A stretch of DNA of 64,000 nt from UBA2357 sp046295975. GTDB lineage: Bacteria > Pseudomonadota > Gammaproteobacteria > Burkholderiales > Rhodocyclaceae. Below are positions 51,339 through 60,143 of the stretch, one piece after another (positions within the stretch are counted from its first letter, which is position 1; each line of letters opens with the position of its first letter). The notes beneath the pieces were generated by a model. The model searched no databases, was not told where the DNA came from, and saw nothing but the letters and a program-made list of their open reading frames with translations. Both the position numbers and the translations under genes were made by a program. Location: positions 11,696-75,695 of the forward strand of contig JBKBMG010000024.1 in assembly GCA_046295975.1 (NCBI GenBank), given 5' to 3'.

Positions 51339-52576
51339 GCGGTGTGTCCGGCTTTGGCGGCGTCCTTGTCACGGGCGGACGCAGGGGACGATTCGGTGAG
51401 GGTCTCGGCGAACAGGCGCGCCGTCGCAGCCCAGCTGGGAAAGCCCGTTCGCTGGTCGTGAACGGCGGCCTGCAGGTGGGCACGCAAGGTGTCGTCGGTC
51501 AGCACCGCACGCAGCGCCCGTGCCAGCGCCGAGGCGTCGCCCGGCGGCACGCTCAGGCCGCAGCCCGGTGGCACGGTGTCGGCGAGTGCGCCGCCATGGG
51601 TCGTCACCACCGGCAAGCCATGTGCGATCGCCTCGGCGACGGCCATGCCGTAGCCTTCGAAGTGGGATGGAAACACGAACAGGTCGGCGCCTAGGTAGGT
51701 GGCGGACAAGGCCTCGGGCGGCAGTTCGCCGCGCAGCAGGATGCGTGCTTCCAGGCCGGCGTTGGCGATTGCGGTACGCACGTGTGCGACATATCCGGGG
51801 TCGCGCGTGAGGCTGCCGACCAGTTCGCACTGCCAGGGCAGGTCGGCGATCTCGGCGAGTGCGGCCACCAGCACGTCCTGGGCCTTGCGCGGAATCAGGG
51901 TGGCGATGCACAGCAGATGGGTGCTGCGGGTGCTGGAGGGCGGGGTGTCGGCCGGTCCCGGTTGATCGCGGACAGCGGGCAAACAGGAAGAAGGGGACGA
52001 AAGGGCGCGCTGCCCTCCCAGGCCGTTGCGGCCCGGTGATGCGTCTGCCGCAGTTGGCCGGCGGTGCACGCCCGGCGGCAGGTCCACACCGGGCTCGACC
52101 ACGGCTACCGGCGAGTCGCTTAGGCCGAGAGCGGCAAGGCGGCGGGCGGTAAAGCGGCTGGTGGTGACAATGCGGTGTGCGGCGGCGAGGGCGGCGCGTT
52201 CCGAGGCGAGCAGCGCCTGGCGGGTGTCCTCCGACCAACCGGTTTCGTCAGCGAGCGGGTGATGCACCAGGGCCGTCAGGTCGATCCGGTGCGCATGCCG
52301 GTGGGCAGGTTCGGGCAGCGCCCCGAGCACCAGCCCGTCGACCACCACGCGCGCACCGTCGGGCAACTCGGCGAGGGCTGCCTCGAAAGCTTCACGGGCG
52401 CAAGCATCGACGAGCGGAAAGCGGCCGGGGAGCGCGGCGATCCGTACCGTCCAGCCCAGCGCGCGCAGTTCGGTGATCACCCGTTTGTCGTACAAATAGC
52501 CGCCGGTGAACTGCTCCAGCGGTCCGGCGATCACAAAAGTGAGCACGGCCTGTGCGGGATCGACGCAGGCGGTCAC
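51335..52576 (-). CDS. GT4-family glycosyltransferase
   Basis: 413 residues of GT-B fold. The N-terminal domain begins 'FVIAGPLEQFTGGYLYDKRVITEL'. The C-terminal domain has 'LLCIATLIPRKAQDVLVAALAEI', 'VFPSHFEGYGMAVAEAIAHGLPVVTT' (the E-x7-E nucleotide-sugar motif), and a Ser/Pro-rich insertion of about 45 residues near 185-230 that is unusual for the family. It overlaps both neighbours by four bases. Acceptor unknown; in this context probably a pterin/flavin-like compound or its lipid-linked form. Confidence 0.85.
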   Translation of the reverse strand: MTACVDPAQAVLTFVIAGPLEQFTGGYLYDKRVITELRALGWTVRIAALPGRFPLVDACAREAFEAALAELPDGARVVVDGLVLGALPEPAHRHAHRIDLTALVHHPLADETGWSEDTRQALLASERAALAAAHRIVTTSRFTARRLAALGLSDSPVAVVEPGVDLPPGVHRRPTAADASPGRNGLGGQRALSSPSSCLPAVRDQPGPADTPPSSTRSTHLLCIATLIPRKAQDVLVAALAEIADLPWQCELVGSLTRDPGYVAHVRTAIANAGLEARILLRGELPPEALSATYLGADLFVFPSHFEGYGMAVAEAIAHGLPVVTTHGGALADTVPPGCGLSVPPGDASALARALRAVLTDDTLRAHLQAAVHDQRTGFPSWAATARLFAETLTESSPASARDKDAAKAGHTA

Positions 52577-52971
52577 AAGTCGGCCTCGTAGGCGGCCCAG
52601 GCTATGTGCGACTCGTGCAGTGTGACCTTGAGCCGTCGCAGCCCGGCTGCCGTTTCGCCCAGGCCGCCACTGCGGATTTCACCGGCGATGCGCTCGAACA
52701 CCTCGCGGGCGAGGAATTCGGTGGTGGTATTCCGCCCTGCGAAGCGCGGTTCGTCGTCCAGGTTGCGGTAGTTGAGCGGGTCCAGCACCCGCCGCAGGGC
52801 GGCGCTGGCCAGGCCGATGTCGACCACCAGGCCGTCGCCGTCGAGTTCGTCGCGGATGAAGCTCACGTCGATCAGGTAGGTCGCGCCGTGCAGTTGCTGG
52901 GCGGGGCCGAAAATTGCGCCGTCGAAGCTGTGGGCGATCATGATGTGGTCGCGTACGGTCAGGGTGTACAT
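52573..52971 (-). CDS. PTPS/QueD-family protein with altered active site
   Basis: 132 residues of the 6-pyruvoyl-tetrahydropterin synthase fold: 'IAHSF' (first zinc His region), 'QLHGATYLIDVSFI', 'LDPLNYRNLDDEP', 'NTTTEFLAREVFERI', C-terminal 'LHESHIAW' with the pterin-anchoring Glu. Compared with the family, the catalytic Cys before LHGH is Ala, the third zinc His (LHGH) is Ala, and the His after LD is Pro. Standard PTPS/QueD chemistry is therefore doubtful. It starts a four-base-overlap chain with the glycosyltransferase. Confidence 0.85.
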   Translation of the reverse strand: MYTLTVRDHIMIAHSFDGAIFGPAQQLHGATYLIDVSFIRDELDGDGLVVDIGLASAALRRVLDPLNYRNLDDEPRFAGRNTTTEFLAREVFERIAGEIRSGGLGETAAGLRRLKVTLHESHIAWAAYEADL

Positions 52972-53019
52972 GGCGCGGGGGTTCCTGGATGTGGGAGGGT
53001 AGCCGGGTTCTTGCTGCGC

Positions 53020-54018
53020 TCAGCGCTCCGGGTAGCGGATGCGGTGGCAGAGGGCGCCGGCCGGCTGGATGCTGAGCCGGTTCAGGGTCTCGGGCAGCGA
53101 GTCGAAATCGCTCTCGCCGCTGATCAGGCAGTCGAGCACCGGGTCGGCGAGCAGTTCGAGCGCCAGCGTCAGGCGGTCGCGGTGACGCCGGCGCGGTGCG
53201 CACCATGCTGGTATCTGGCCGACCTGGCTGGAGATCAAGCGCAGGCGGCGGGCATGGAAGCCGGCGCCGAGCGGAAGCTCGACGTCGCGATCGCCATACC
53301 AGCTGAGTTCGATGATGCGCGCTTCCTGTCCGGCCACGGTGAGCGCCTGGGTCAGTCCGGCCGGGTTGCCGCTGGCATGGAAGAGCAGGTCGAATCCGGC
53401 CTCGGGCGTGTTTTCGGGGAGGGCCTCCGGCGTGGCAAAGCGGCAACCCAGCGTTGCGGCGAGGGCGGCGCGCGTCGGCTGAGGGTCGACGAGCACGACG
53501 CGGGTGCCGGGAATGCGGGCGCACAGCCAGGCGACGAGACTGCCGACCACGCCGGCACCGATCACGCAGATCCGCTCGCCGACCGCTGGCCGGGCGTCCC
53601 AGCAGGCGTTGATGGCGGTCTCGAGGTTGGACGCAAGCACCGCGCGCGCGGCGGGTACGCCGTCCGGCAAGGGCACGGCGGCCTCGGCCGGCAGGTTGTA
53701 GCGTTGCTGGTGCGGATACAGGCAGAACACGCTGCGGCCGGGCCAGCCGTCCGGGCCGGCCTCGACCACGCCCACGCTGGCATAGCCGTATTTCACCGGG
53801 AAGGGAAAGTACCCCTCCTGGAAGGGGGCTCGCATGCGTTCGAACTCGGACGGGGGAACCCGTCCCTGCAGCACCAGGCTTTCGGTGCCGCGGCTGATGC
53901 CGGAGTAGAGTGTCCGGATGCGCAGTTCGCCTTGCCCCGGTGCGGGCAGCGGTTGCGGGCGCAACTCACCGACGCCGGGTGCGATGGACCAGAATGCGAG
54001 GGTGATGTCGTGGCGCAT
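53020..54018 (-). CDS. MDR-family zinc-type dehydrogenase (BchC/threonine-dehydrogenase-like)
   Basis: 332 residues of the medium-chain dehydrogenase fold: N-terminal GroES-like part ('LYSGISRGTESLVLQGRVP'), then the Rossmann part 'VCVIGAGVVGSLVAWL'-type 'ICVIGAGVVGSLVAWLCAR' and 'VLVDPQPTRAALAATLG'. The usual catalytic Cys/His-Glu zinc site is not obvious, as in the BchC-like 'GISRGTE' branch. It is likely an NAD(P)-dependent alcohol dehydrogenase. First of the ADH-PTPS-GT-methyltransferase operon; 48 bases separate it from the PTPS-like gene. Confidence 0.82.
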   Translation of the reverse strand: MRHDITLAFWSIAPGVGELRPQPLPAPGQGELRIRTLYSGISRGTESLVLQGRVPPSEFERMRAPFQEGYFPFPVKYGYASVGVVEAGPDGWPGRSVFCLYPHQQRYNLPAEAAVPLPDGVPAARAVLASNLETAINACWDARPAVGERICVIGAGVVGSLVAWLCARIPGTRVVLVDPQPTRAALAATLGCRFATPEALPENTPEAGFDLLFHASGNPAGLTQALTVAGQEARIIELSWYGDRDVELPLGAGFHARRLRLISSQVGQIPAWCAPRRRHRDRLTLALELLADPVLDCLISGESDFDSLPETLNRLSIQPAGALCHRIRYPER

Positions 54019-54253
54019 GAACTCGTTGGCGATGTCCGTGGACTAAATGGCATTGTGTCCGGCTTTGGGGGGGATCGTCCAGACGTTGCGGGTGCGGCGT
54101 ATGCATGCTGAGCCGATGGCAGTGTGGTGGCGCGGGGCGGGCAGGGGCTTTCGAGGACGAGGGGCAGTCACGTTGCGGATACGAGGTCGCCCGGGACGTT
54201 GGAGAGCATGAGGCATGGCAAGGCGTGAAGCGACATAGGCGGCCGGAGCGGAT

Positions 54254-55054
54254 GTGAGGATGCGATCGAATGCGTGGCTGGAATTGGCCGTGGGCGGCTG
54301 GGCGACGCTGTTGCTGGCGGCGACGCTGATGGCGACCACGGCCGGGCCGGCAAGCGCCGTGCTGGCGGCCGTGTCGGTGTTCGGTGCGATTGCGGTGCTG
54401 GTGGGTGTGACCTGGCGTTCACCGGCCCGGCCGCTGGGGTGGGCGAACCGCGTCACGCTGACGCGGGCGGCCTTGGTCGCGACCGTAGCGGGCACTTTGG
54501 TGGCGCCGCAGTGGCTGACGGAACACGCGCTGCTGGTGGCCGGACTCAGCCTGATCGCGTTGGCGTTGGATGGGGTGGATGGTTGGGTGGCGCGGCGCAC
54601 CGAGAGTGCGTCCTCGTTTGGCGCACGCTTCGACATGGAACTCGACGCGTTCTTCATCGTCGTGTTGTGCCTGGCGGTGCTGACGCTGGACAAGGCGGGC
54701 GCCTGGGTGGTGCTGATCGCCGCGGCACGCTATCTGTTTCTTGCCGCTATGCGCGCCTGGCCCTGGCTTGCTGCGCCACTGCCGCCGTCCTTCCGCCGCA
54801 AATTGGTGTGCGTGGTCCAGATTGTGGCCTTGCTGCTGGCGCTGTTGCCGGTTGTCGTGGCGCAGTGGGCCGCCGCGCTGCTGGCGGTGGCGCTTGCGAT
54901 GCTGCTGGCGTCGTTCGCGATCGACGTTGCGTACTTGTATTCGAACCGGGGCGCGGCACGGCCGGGTTGCGCCCCTCTGGCGATCCGGGCCGGTGGCACG
55001 GGCGATGTGCCCGCGTCCGGCGCGGCCGACCGGCCCCAAGGAGAGCGACCATGA
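54254..55054 (+). CDS. CDP-alcohol phosphatidyltransferase
   Basis: 266 residues, about eight TM helices. The diagnostic D-G-x2-A-R-x8-G-x3-D-x3-D catalytic motif is visible in 'LDGVDGWVARRTESASSFG' followed by 'ARFDMELDA' (about 97-123). It exchanges CMP of a CDP-alcohol (e.g. CDP-diacylglycerol) for a second alcohol and so makes a phospholipid or phospholipid-like product. GTG 54254 is used with GGAG six bases upstream (ATG 54260 is possible). It overlaps yceI by four bases and is divergent from the dehydrogenase. Confidence 0.87.
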   Translation: MRMRSNAWLELAVGGWATLLLAATLMATTAGPASAVLAAVSVFGAIAVLVGVTWRSPARPLGWANRVTLTRAALVATVAGTLVAPQWLTEHALLVAGLSLIALALDGVDGWVARRTESASSFGARFDMELDAFFIVVLCLAVLTLDKAGAWVVLIAAARYLFLAAMRAWPWLAAPLPPSFRRKLVCVVQIVALLLALLPVVVAQWAAALLAVALAMLLASFAIDVAYLYSNRGAARPGCAPLAIRAGGTGDVPASGAADRPQGERP

Positions 55055-55677
55055 AGAACCCGTCCCATAACTGGCCCGGTGGCCCGCGTGTCACAACCGG
55101 CGCGGTGGCCCTGAGCGTGCTGGTCGCGCTCGGTGCCGCGTCGCCGGCTGTGGCGGAACCGCGTGAGTACGTGATCGACCCCGAGCACTTTGCCATCGGC
55201 TTCCAGGTGCGCCACGTCGGCTATGCGGATGTGATCGGCATGTTTCTCAAGGCCAACGGCAGCTTCGTCTATGACGAGGAGACGCGTACCTTGTCGTCCG
55301 GGCGGGTGGTGGTGGACCCGGCCAGCGTGTTCAGCAATCACGAGGCCCGCGACGAGCATCTTCGCAAGGGGGATTTCCTGTACGTGCGGCGTCACCCCGA
55401 AGTGGTGTTCGAGGCCACTGCTTACGAACCTGGCGACGACGGGCACGGCAAGCTGCACGGCAAGCTGAGCCTGCTTGGCAAGACCCTGCCGGTGACGCTG
55501 GATGTGCGCCTCAACAAGGCGGCAGCCTATCCCTTTGGCCACCGCAAGCACACCCTGGGCATCTCCGCGACCACCATGCTCAAGCGCAGCGACTGGGGCA
55601 TGACCTATGCGCTGGATGGAGACCTGGTCGGCGACGAGGTGCGCATGAGCTTCGAACTGGAGGCGATCCGCCAGTAA
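55051..55677 (+). CDS. YceI-family periplasmic lipid-binding protein
   Basis: 208 residues: signal peptide (about 1-35, 'VLVALGAASPAVAEP') and a lipocalin-like YceI barrel ('YVIDPEHFAIGFQVRHVGYADVIGMF', 'GDFLYVRRHPEVVFEATAYE', 'KHTLGISATTMLKRSDWGM'). Members bind polyisoprenoids or other lipids in the periplasm. Coupling to the CDP-alcohol phosphatidyltransferase by ATGA suggests it handles the lipid product. ATG 55051 has AAGGAGAGCGACC. Confidence 0.92.
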   Translation: MKNPSHNWPGGPRVTTGAVALSVLVALGAASPAVAEPREYVIDPEHFAIGFQVRHVGYADVIGMFLKANGSFVYDEETRTLSSGRVVVDPASVFSNHEARDEHLRKGDFLYVRRHPEVVFEATAYEPGDDGHGKLHGKLSLLGKTLPVTLDVRLNKAAAYPFGHRKHTLGISATTMLKRSDWGMTYALDGDLVGDEVRMSFELEAIRQ

Positions 55678-55718
55678 GCCGGCCGAATGCGTCCCGCCGC
55701 GGCATTCCGCCAACGCGT

Positions 55719-57548
55719 TCAGGCCTCCGGGGCGGGAGGAGGAGAGGGAGGAGGTGGGGGTGCGGTAGCGACCACCTTGTTCTTGCCGCTTTGCTTGGCT
55801 TCGTACATGGCTTCGTCGGCGCGGTTGATCACCCCGTCCATGGCCTCGCCGGGTTCCCACAGGCTGACGCCGGCGCTGAAGGTGATCAGGAGCTTTTGGT
55901 CGTCGGCGAGGAAGTAGGTCTTGGTGAGTTCGCGCTGCAGGCGTACCAGCGCGGTGGTGGCCTGCTCGAGGTCGGCCTCGGGGTAGACGATGATGAACTC
56001 TTCGCCGCCCAGGCGCGCGACCGTATCTTCGGGGCGGATGTTGCCGCGGATCACGCGGGTAAGGTGTATAAGCGCATCGTCGCCGGTGCGGTGGCCATAG
56101 GTGTCGTTGAGCCGCTTGAAGTTGTCGATGTCGAGCAGGGCGACGCACAGCGGGGCATTCCGGCGCAGCGCGCGGGCCGCCTCCTTGCCGAAGATTTCTT
56201 CCAGTCCCCGGCGGTTGAGCGCGCCGGTGAGTTGATCGTGGCGCATCAGGTGGCTGGCTTCGTCCAGTTGCAGCTGCAGTTCGGCGATACGTTGTTCGGC
56301 CTGGCGCGCACGTTCCTGGGCGGATTCCAGTTCCTCGCGCGAGCGTTGGGTGTCCTCCTGCATCTGGCGGGTCTCGCGCATTACCTCGTCGAGTACGTGG
56401 CTGATCTCGCTGATGTCCTTGGCCTGGGCGATACGTTGCGCGCTGCTGGAGATCCGGTCGTGGTAATGGCCGGTGCTGCGCGAGAAGTGGGCGAGTTGGT
56501 CGAAGAAACCGGCGAGCAGGGTGCGCAGTGAGTCCTGCGCCTGGGTGAGGCTGTGCTTGAGTTGGCTTTGCTTGTAGATCAGTTCGCGCAGCCGCCGCTC
56601 GGCGTCGTCGATCAGGCGGACGTTGGTGGGCCGGGCGACGACGTCACGCAGGACCTCCACCTGGCCCTTGAGCCAGCGATTGTCGACGACGATCTCTTCG
56701 ATGTTCTCCAGCAACAGGCGCAGCAGGTTGAGCAGGCCGGCGCGGACTTCGCCATCGTCTGCGGCGGTGAGTTCGAGACGGTAGGCGAACTTGCGCAACT
56801 GCGTGCCGATGGCCTCGAACTGCGCGGGCTCGCGGCTGGTCCGGACGCTGGAAGCGAAGCCGGCCGCCTCGGCGACGAGTTCCGGATGTTCGCCAAGCAC
56901 GGCGGGGATCACGGTCTCCAGCGTGGTCAGCAACAAGGTGCGCAGCTTGTCGATCAGTTCCTGGGCCTCGCCCTGGGCGACGAGCTGGACTTCGGGGCGA
57001 ACCGCCGGAGCCGAAGCGGCAGCGATCGTGTCCAGGCTGCGCACGCCGTCGGCCACTGGCAGCTCGGGGTCGGTGGGCGCCTGGCTCCAGGCTTTCACCA
57101 GGCCGTTGAGCCGGGTGTAGAGGGTGCTCGGGTCGTTGGCGGCCAGCACCCGCTCCAGGGACTCGCGCTTGCGCGCCGTGGTCCAGCCGAGCTGGCGGGC
57201 GTCCCACTGGCGCAGTAGGGTGCCGATCAGGCTGTTCCAGGCCGGCACCTCGTCGCGGGCGATGGTCTGCAGATAGTCGAACAGCGCCGCTTCCGCCTCG
57301 GAGCGTTTCTTGTCGCTGATGGCACGTTGCAGCTGGCGGGTGAGGCGCAGCCGCTCCGGGGTGTCTACCGGCAGGCGGTTCGCCAGTTCGCGCAGCAGGT
57401 GCTCGTGGGCGGCTCCATTTTCGTCGGTGGTGCCGGCTACCTCGTGGTACAGGTCGCGAAAATTGTCGGGCGTGGGTGGCAGCCTGCGCGCGGCGAACAG
57501 GCGCAGGACCTCGCGGGCGATCTCGGAGGGTTGGGTCGGTGCGGGCAT
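55719..57548 (-). CDS. Diguanylate cyclase with long helical N-terminus
   Basis: 609 residues. Residues about 1-425 are helical and coiled-coil-rich with no recognised sensor ('SEIAREVLRLFAARRLPPTPDNFRDLYHEVAG' at the start). The GGDEF domain (about 430-590) has 'LMRHDQLTGALNRRG', 'LDIDNFKRLNDTYGHRTGDDAL', active-site GGEEF and an I-site RPED five residues before it. It makes c-di-GMP from 2 GTP and should be product-inhibited. The C-terminus is a Pro-rich tail. It is a paralogue of the next gene. Confidence 0.92.
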   Translation of the reverse strand: MPAPTQPSEIAREVLRLFAARRLPPTPDNFRDLYHEVAGTTDENGAAHEHLLRELANRLPVDTPERLRLTRQLQRAISDKKRSEAEAALFDYLQTIARDEVPAWNSLIGTLLRQWDARQLGWTTARKRESLERVLAANDPSTLYTRLNGLVKAWSQAPTDPELPVADGVRSLDTIAAASAPAVRPEVQLVAQGEAQELIDKLRTLLLTTLETVIPAVLGEHPELVAEAAGFASSVRTSREPAQFEAIGTQLRKFAYRLELTAADDGEVRAGLLNLLRLLLENIEEIVVDNRWLKGQVEVLRDVVARPTNVRLIDDAERRLRELIYKQSQLKHSLTQAQDSLRTLLAGFFDQLAHFSRSTGHYHDRISSSAQRIAQAKDISEISHVLDEVMRETRQMQEDTQRSREELESAQERARQAEQRIAELQLQLDEASHLMRHDQLTGALNRRGLEEIFGKEAARALRRNAPLCVALLDIDNFKRLNDTYGHRTGDDALIHLTRVIRGNIRPEDTVARLGGEEFIIVYPEADLEQATTALVRLQRELTKTYFLADDQKLLITFSAGVSLWEPGEAMDGVINRADEAMYEAKQSGKNKVVATAPPPPPSPPPAPEA

Positions 57549-57608
57549 GCGTCCCCGTCGGGTTTTCTGGGTGGATGCAGCATTGTAATCGCCGCCGCCG
57601 CCAACGTA

Positions 57609-59357
57609 TCAGCCGGAGATCATCACGCGGTTCTTGCCGGCACGCTTGGCGGCATACATGGCTTTGTCGGCGCGGTCGATCGCCGCGTACGGATCTTCGC
57701 CCGGGGCGATTTGACCCACGCCGGCACTGAAGGTGATCAGCAGGCGCTGGTTCTCGGTGAGGAAGAAGCGTTTGGTCAGCTCGCGCTGCAGACGCCGGAC
57801 GATTTCGGCGGCGGACTCCAGGTCGGCGTCCGGCAGCACGATCAGGAATTCCTCGCCACCGTAGCGGCCGAGCAGATCCTGGGTGCGCAGCGCCTCACGG
57901 ATGACGATGGCGAGGTGGCGAAGGGCATCGTCGCCGGTGCGGTGGCCGAAGGTGTCGTTGAGTTGCTTGAAGTTGTCGATGTCGAGCATCGCGATGCACA
58001 AGGGGGTGTCGTTGCGGCGTGCGCGCGCGATTTCGCGTTCGATCGCTTCGTCCAGCCCGCTGCGGTTGAGGATGCCGGTGAGCGGGTCGTGGCGTACCAA
58101 CTCGCTGGTTTCATCGAGTTCGCGCTGGAGCCGGACGATCTCGTGATTGGCACGGTCAACCTCGCCACGCAGCGAGCGCAGGTGCAGGCAGGACCTGCGG
58201 CTGATGTCCTGGACCGAGCGGGTCTCGCTCAGAATCCCCTCGATCACGTCGGCGAGATCCGCCAGCGTGCTTGCCGATTCGATCTGCTTGGCACAATGCT
58301 CCAGCGAGCCGTGGTAATGGTCGGTGGAGTCGGTCAGTTCGGCGAGGCTGTCCACGAAGCCGGCCAGCATGTGTTTCAGGCGCTCTTGCGCCGCGTTGAT
58401 CTGCTGCTTGAGGTGGCTTTGCTTGTCTATGACTTCGCGCAAGCGGCGCTCGACCTCGTCCAGCACGCGGATGTCCAGCGGGCGTGAGAAGGCCTCGGTG
58501 ATCAGTTCGAGCTGGCCACGCAGCCAGCTGTCCTCGGCGATCAATTCGCTGATGTTGTCGATGATGAGGCGGAGCAGTTTGGTGAGCGCTTCGCGCACCG
58601 CCCGCTGCTCTTCGGTTGTCCATTTGAGGCGAGATGCGACGGTGCGAAAGCGGTCGGCGATGTCCTGCGGATCGGTACCGCGAACCGGCTCGGCCAGGCG
58701 TTCGGCCAGTTGGCGGATTTCGTCGGCCAGCGGTGGATGTTCATCGACGATCGGCCCCAGGCCCTGTTCCAGCAGATAGCGCAGCAACTCGACGAGCGAT
58801 TCGGGCAGGCGTGCGTCGTCGTTTGCGACCGGGGCGATGGCGGCTGCCGGATGGGTGTCGTCAGGGTCGGCGGGCGTGCTCTTGCCATCGGCCCAGCTCC
58901 GGGCCAGCCCCTGCAGCCGCAGGAAGACATGTTCCGGATCGCTGACCGTGCCGGTTAGTGTGTGTTCGAGCAGTTCCAGCCGCTGCGCGACGACCCCGCC
59001 GGGTTGGCCGTGGTTGAGCTGACCGACCAGCTCGCGGATCAGCGGTCCCCAGTTGAGGCCGGCCTCGCCGCGGGCGCACAGACCGATCACCGCCTGCCGC
59101 ACCATTGGCCATTGGCGCGTTGCCACCGCACGCTCGAACGTCAGTGCGCGCTTGAGCGCTTCCGGGGTTTCGCGCGGCAGGGCGCTCGCGATCACGGTCA
59201 GTGCGCGTTCGGGGAAGACCTCTTCGGCCTGGCTGCCGGCGATCTCGTGATACAGGGTGCGATAGTTGTCCGGCGTGGGAGGGAGCTTTCGCATCGCCAA
59301 TCGACGCAGGGTTTCCCGAGCGATCTCGGACGGAGTGCGATGGGGTTCTGTCGGCAT
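57609..59357 (-). CDS. Diguanylate cyclase, tandem paralogue
   Basis: 582 residues with the same layout as its downstream neighbour: N-terminus 'SEIARETLRRLAMRKLPPTPDNYRTLYHEIAG', a long helical middle, and a GGDEF domain with 'VRHDPLTGILNRSGL', GGEEF, I-site RTQD and 'YAAKRAGKNRV'. The 60-base gap to the following paralogue suggests recent tandem duplication and co-transcription. It probably feeds c-di-GMP to envelope or motility functions. Confidence 0.92.
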   Translation of the reverse strand: MPTEPHRTPSEIARETLRRLAMRKLPPTPDNYRTLYHEIAGSQAEEVFPERALTVIASALPRETPEALKRALTFERAVATRQWPMVRQAVIGLCARGEAGLNWGPLIRELVGQLNHGQPGGVVAQRLELLEHTLTGTVSDPEHVFLRLQGLARSWADGKSTPADPDDTHPAAAIAPVANDDARLPESLVELLRYLLEQGLGPIVDEHPPLADEIRQLAERLAEPVRGTDPQDIADRFRTVASRLKWTTEEQRAVREALTKLLRLIIDNISELIAEDSWLRGQLELITEAFSRPLDIRVLDEVERRLREVIDKQSHLKQQINAAQERLKHMLAGFVDSLAELTDSTDHYHGSLEHCAKQIESASTLADLADVIEGILSETRSVQDISRRSCLHLRSLRGEVDRANHEIVRLQRELDETSELVRHDPLTGILNRSGLDEAIEREIARARRNDTPLCIAMLDIDNFKQLNDTFGHRTGDDALRHLAIVIREALRTQDLLGRYGGEEFLIVLPDADLESAAEIVRRLQRELTKRFFLTENQRLLITFSAGVGQIAPGEDPYAAIDRADKAMYAAKRAGKNRVMISG

Positions 59358-59579
59358 GAAGCGGATCCGGTGGTGGAAGGACGCGAGTCAATTCGTGTAT
59401 CCACGTACCGAGTATATACCGCGCATCGCACGGTGCATCAGCGCGTTGGCGCGCCTGCGCGCGGCAGTCCGCCTGCGATCATCGCCTTTCCGCCGGATGG
59501 CGATCGCATGGTCTTGATGTGATGCGACATTTTGGTGCGCGACGCCGCGCGCGACTTTGGTGGGTCGGCCGACGTGGTG

Positions 59580-59909
59580 TCAGTCGCGTTCGTGGTCGTC
59601 GGGCAGATCGTAGCGGTCGGCGACGTAGGCGGGGCCTTTCATCAAGGTCACGATGATGCAGAACAGCGTCACCGTGAACACCACGGTCCAATGGACCAAT
59701 ACCAGACCCAGCGCGAGGAAGTCGTTGAGTTGTACCAGTTTCGCGAGTTCGTCCGGGGAGGTGGCGGTGACGAACAGCCGGTAGGCAAGCGCGTAGGCAG
59801 GCGGCAGCACCGTACCCGCCAGCAGCACCGTGGGCATGCGACGCAGCACGGCCCACTCCAGTCCGTGCGGTTCGCGGCGGGAGCCGGGTAGCCGTTGCAG
59901 CAGTTTCAT
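59580..59909 (-). CDS. Small two-TM membrane protein, unknown function
   Basis: 109 residues with two hydrophobic helices (about 25-47 and 66-90) and a charged C-terminus ('VADRYDLPDDHERD'). ATG 59909 has GCGGAGGACATC immediately upstream. I recognise no family. It is divergent from the DUF2868 gene, with 234 bases between. Confidence 0.65.
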   Translation of the reverse strand: MKLLQRLPGSRREPHGLEWAVLRRMPTVLLAGTVLPPAYALAYRLFVTATSPDELAKLVQLNDFLALGLVLVHWTVVFTVTLFCIIVTLMKGPAYVADRYDLPDDHERD

Positions 59910-60143
59910 GATGTCCTCCGCGCCGTCTCGCGGCCGTGCGCCAATGTGTGTTTCGACGCAGCTTGTGTTCCGACGGTTCCTGGGCGGCGGCAGATCTGTT
60001 GTGCCGGCGGGAAGACTGGCTTCTCTCCGCACGCGTTCCGGGTGCGGAAGGCCGTGGGCTTTGAGGTCGCCCCCAGCTGCCCTCGCGTTCGCGATCGACT
60101 CGTGGCGATTGCTCAAGTCCGACAGCCCGCCAGGCGATCCGCT

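Noticed and set aside
54730..56148. 472-residue minus-strand frame across the CDP-alcohol phosphatidyltransferase, YceI and diguanylate cyclase genes
   Set aside because: It spans three better-supported genes and shows no domain.
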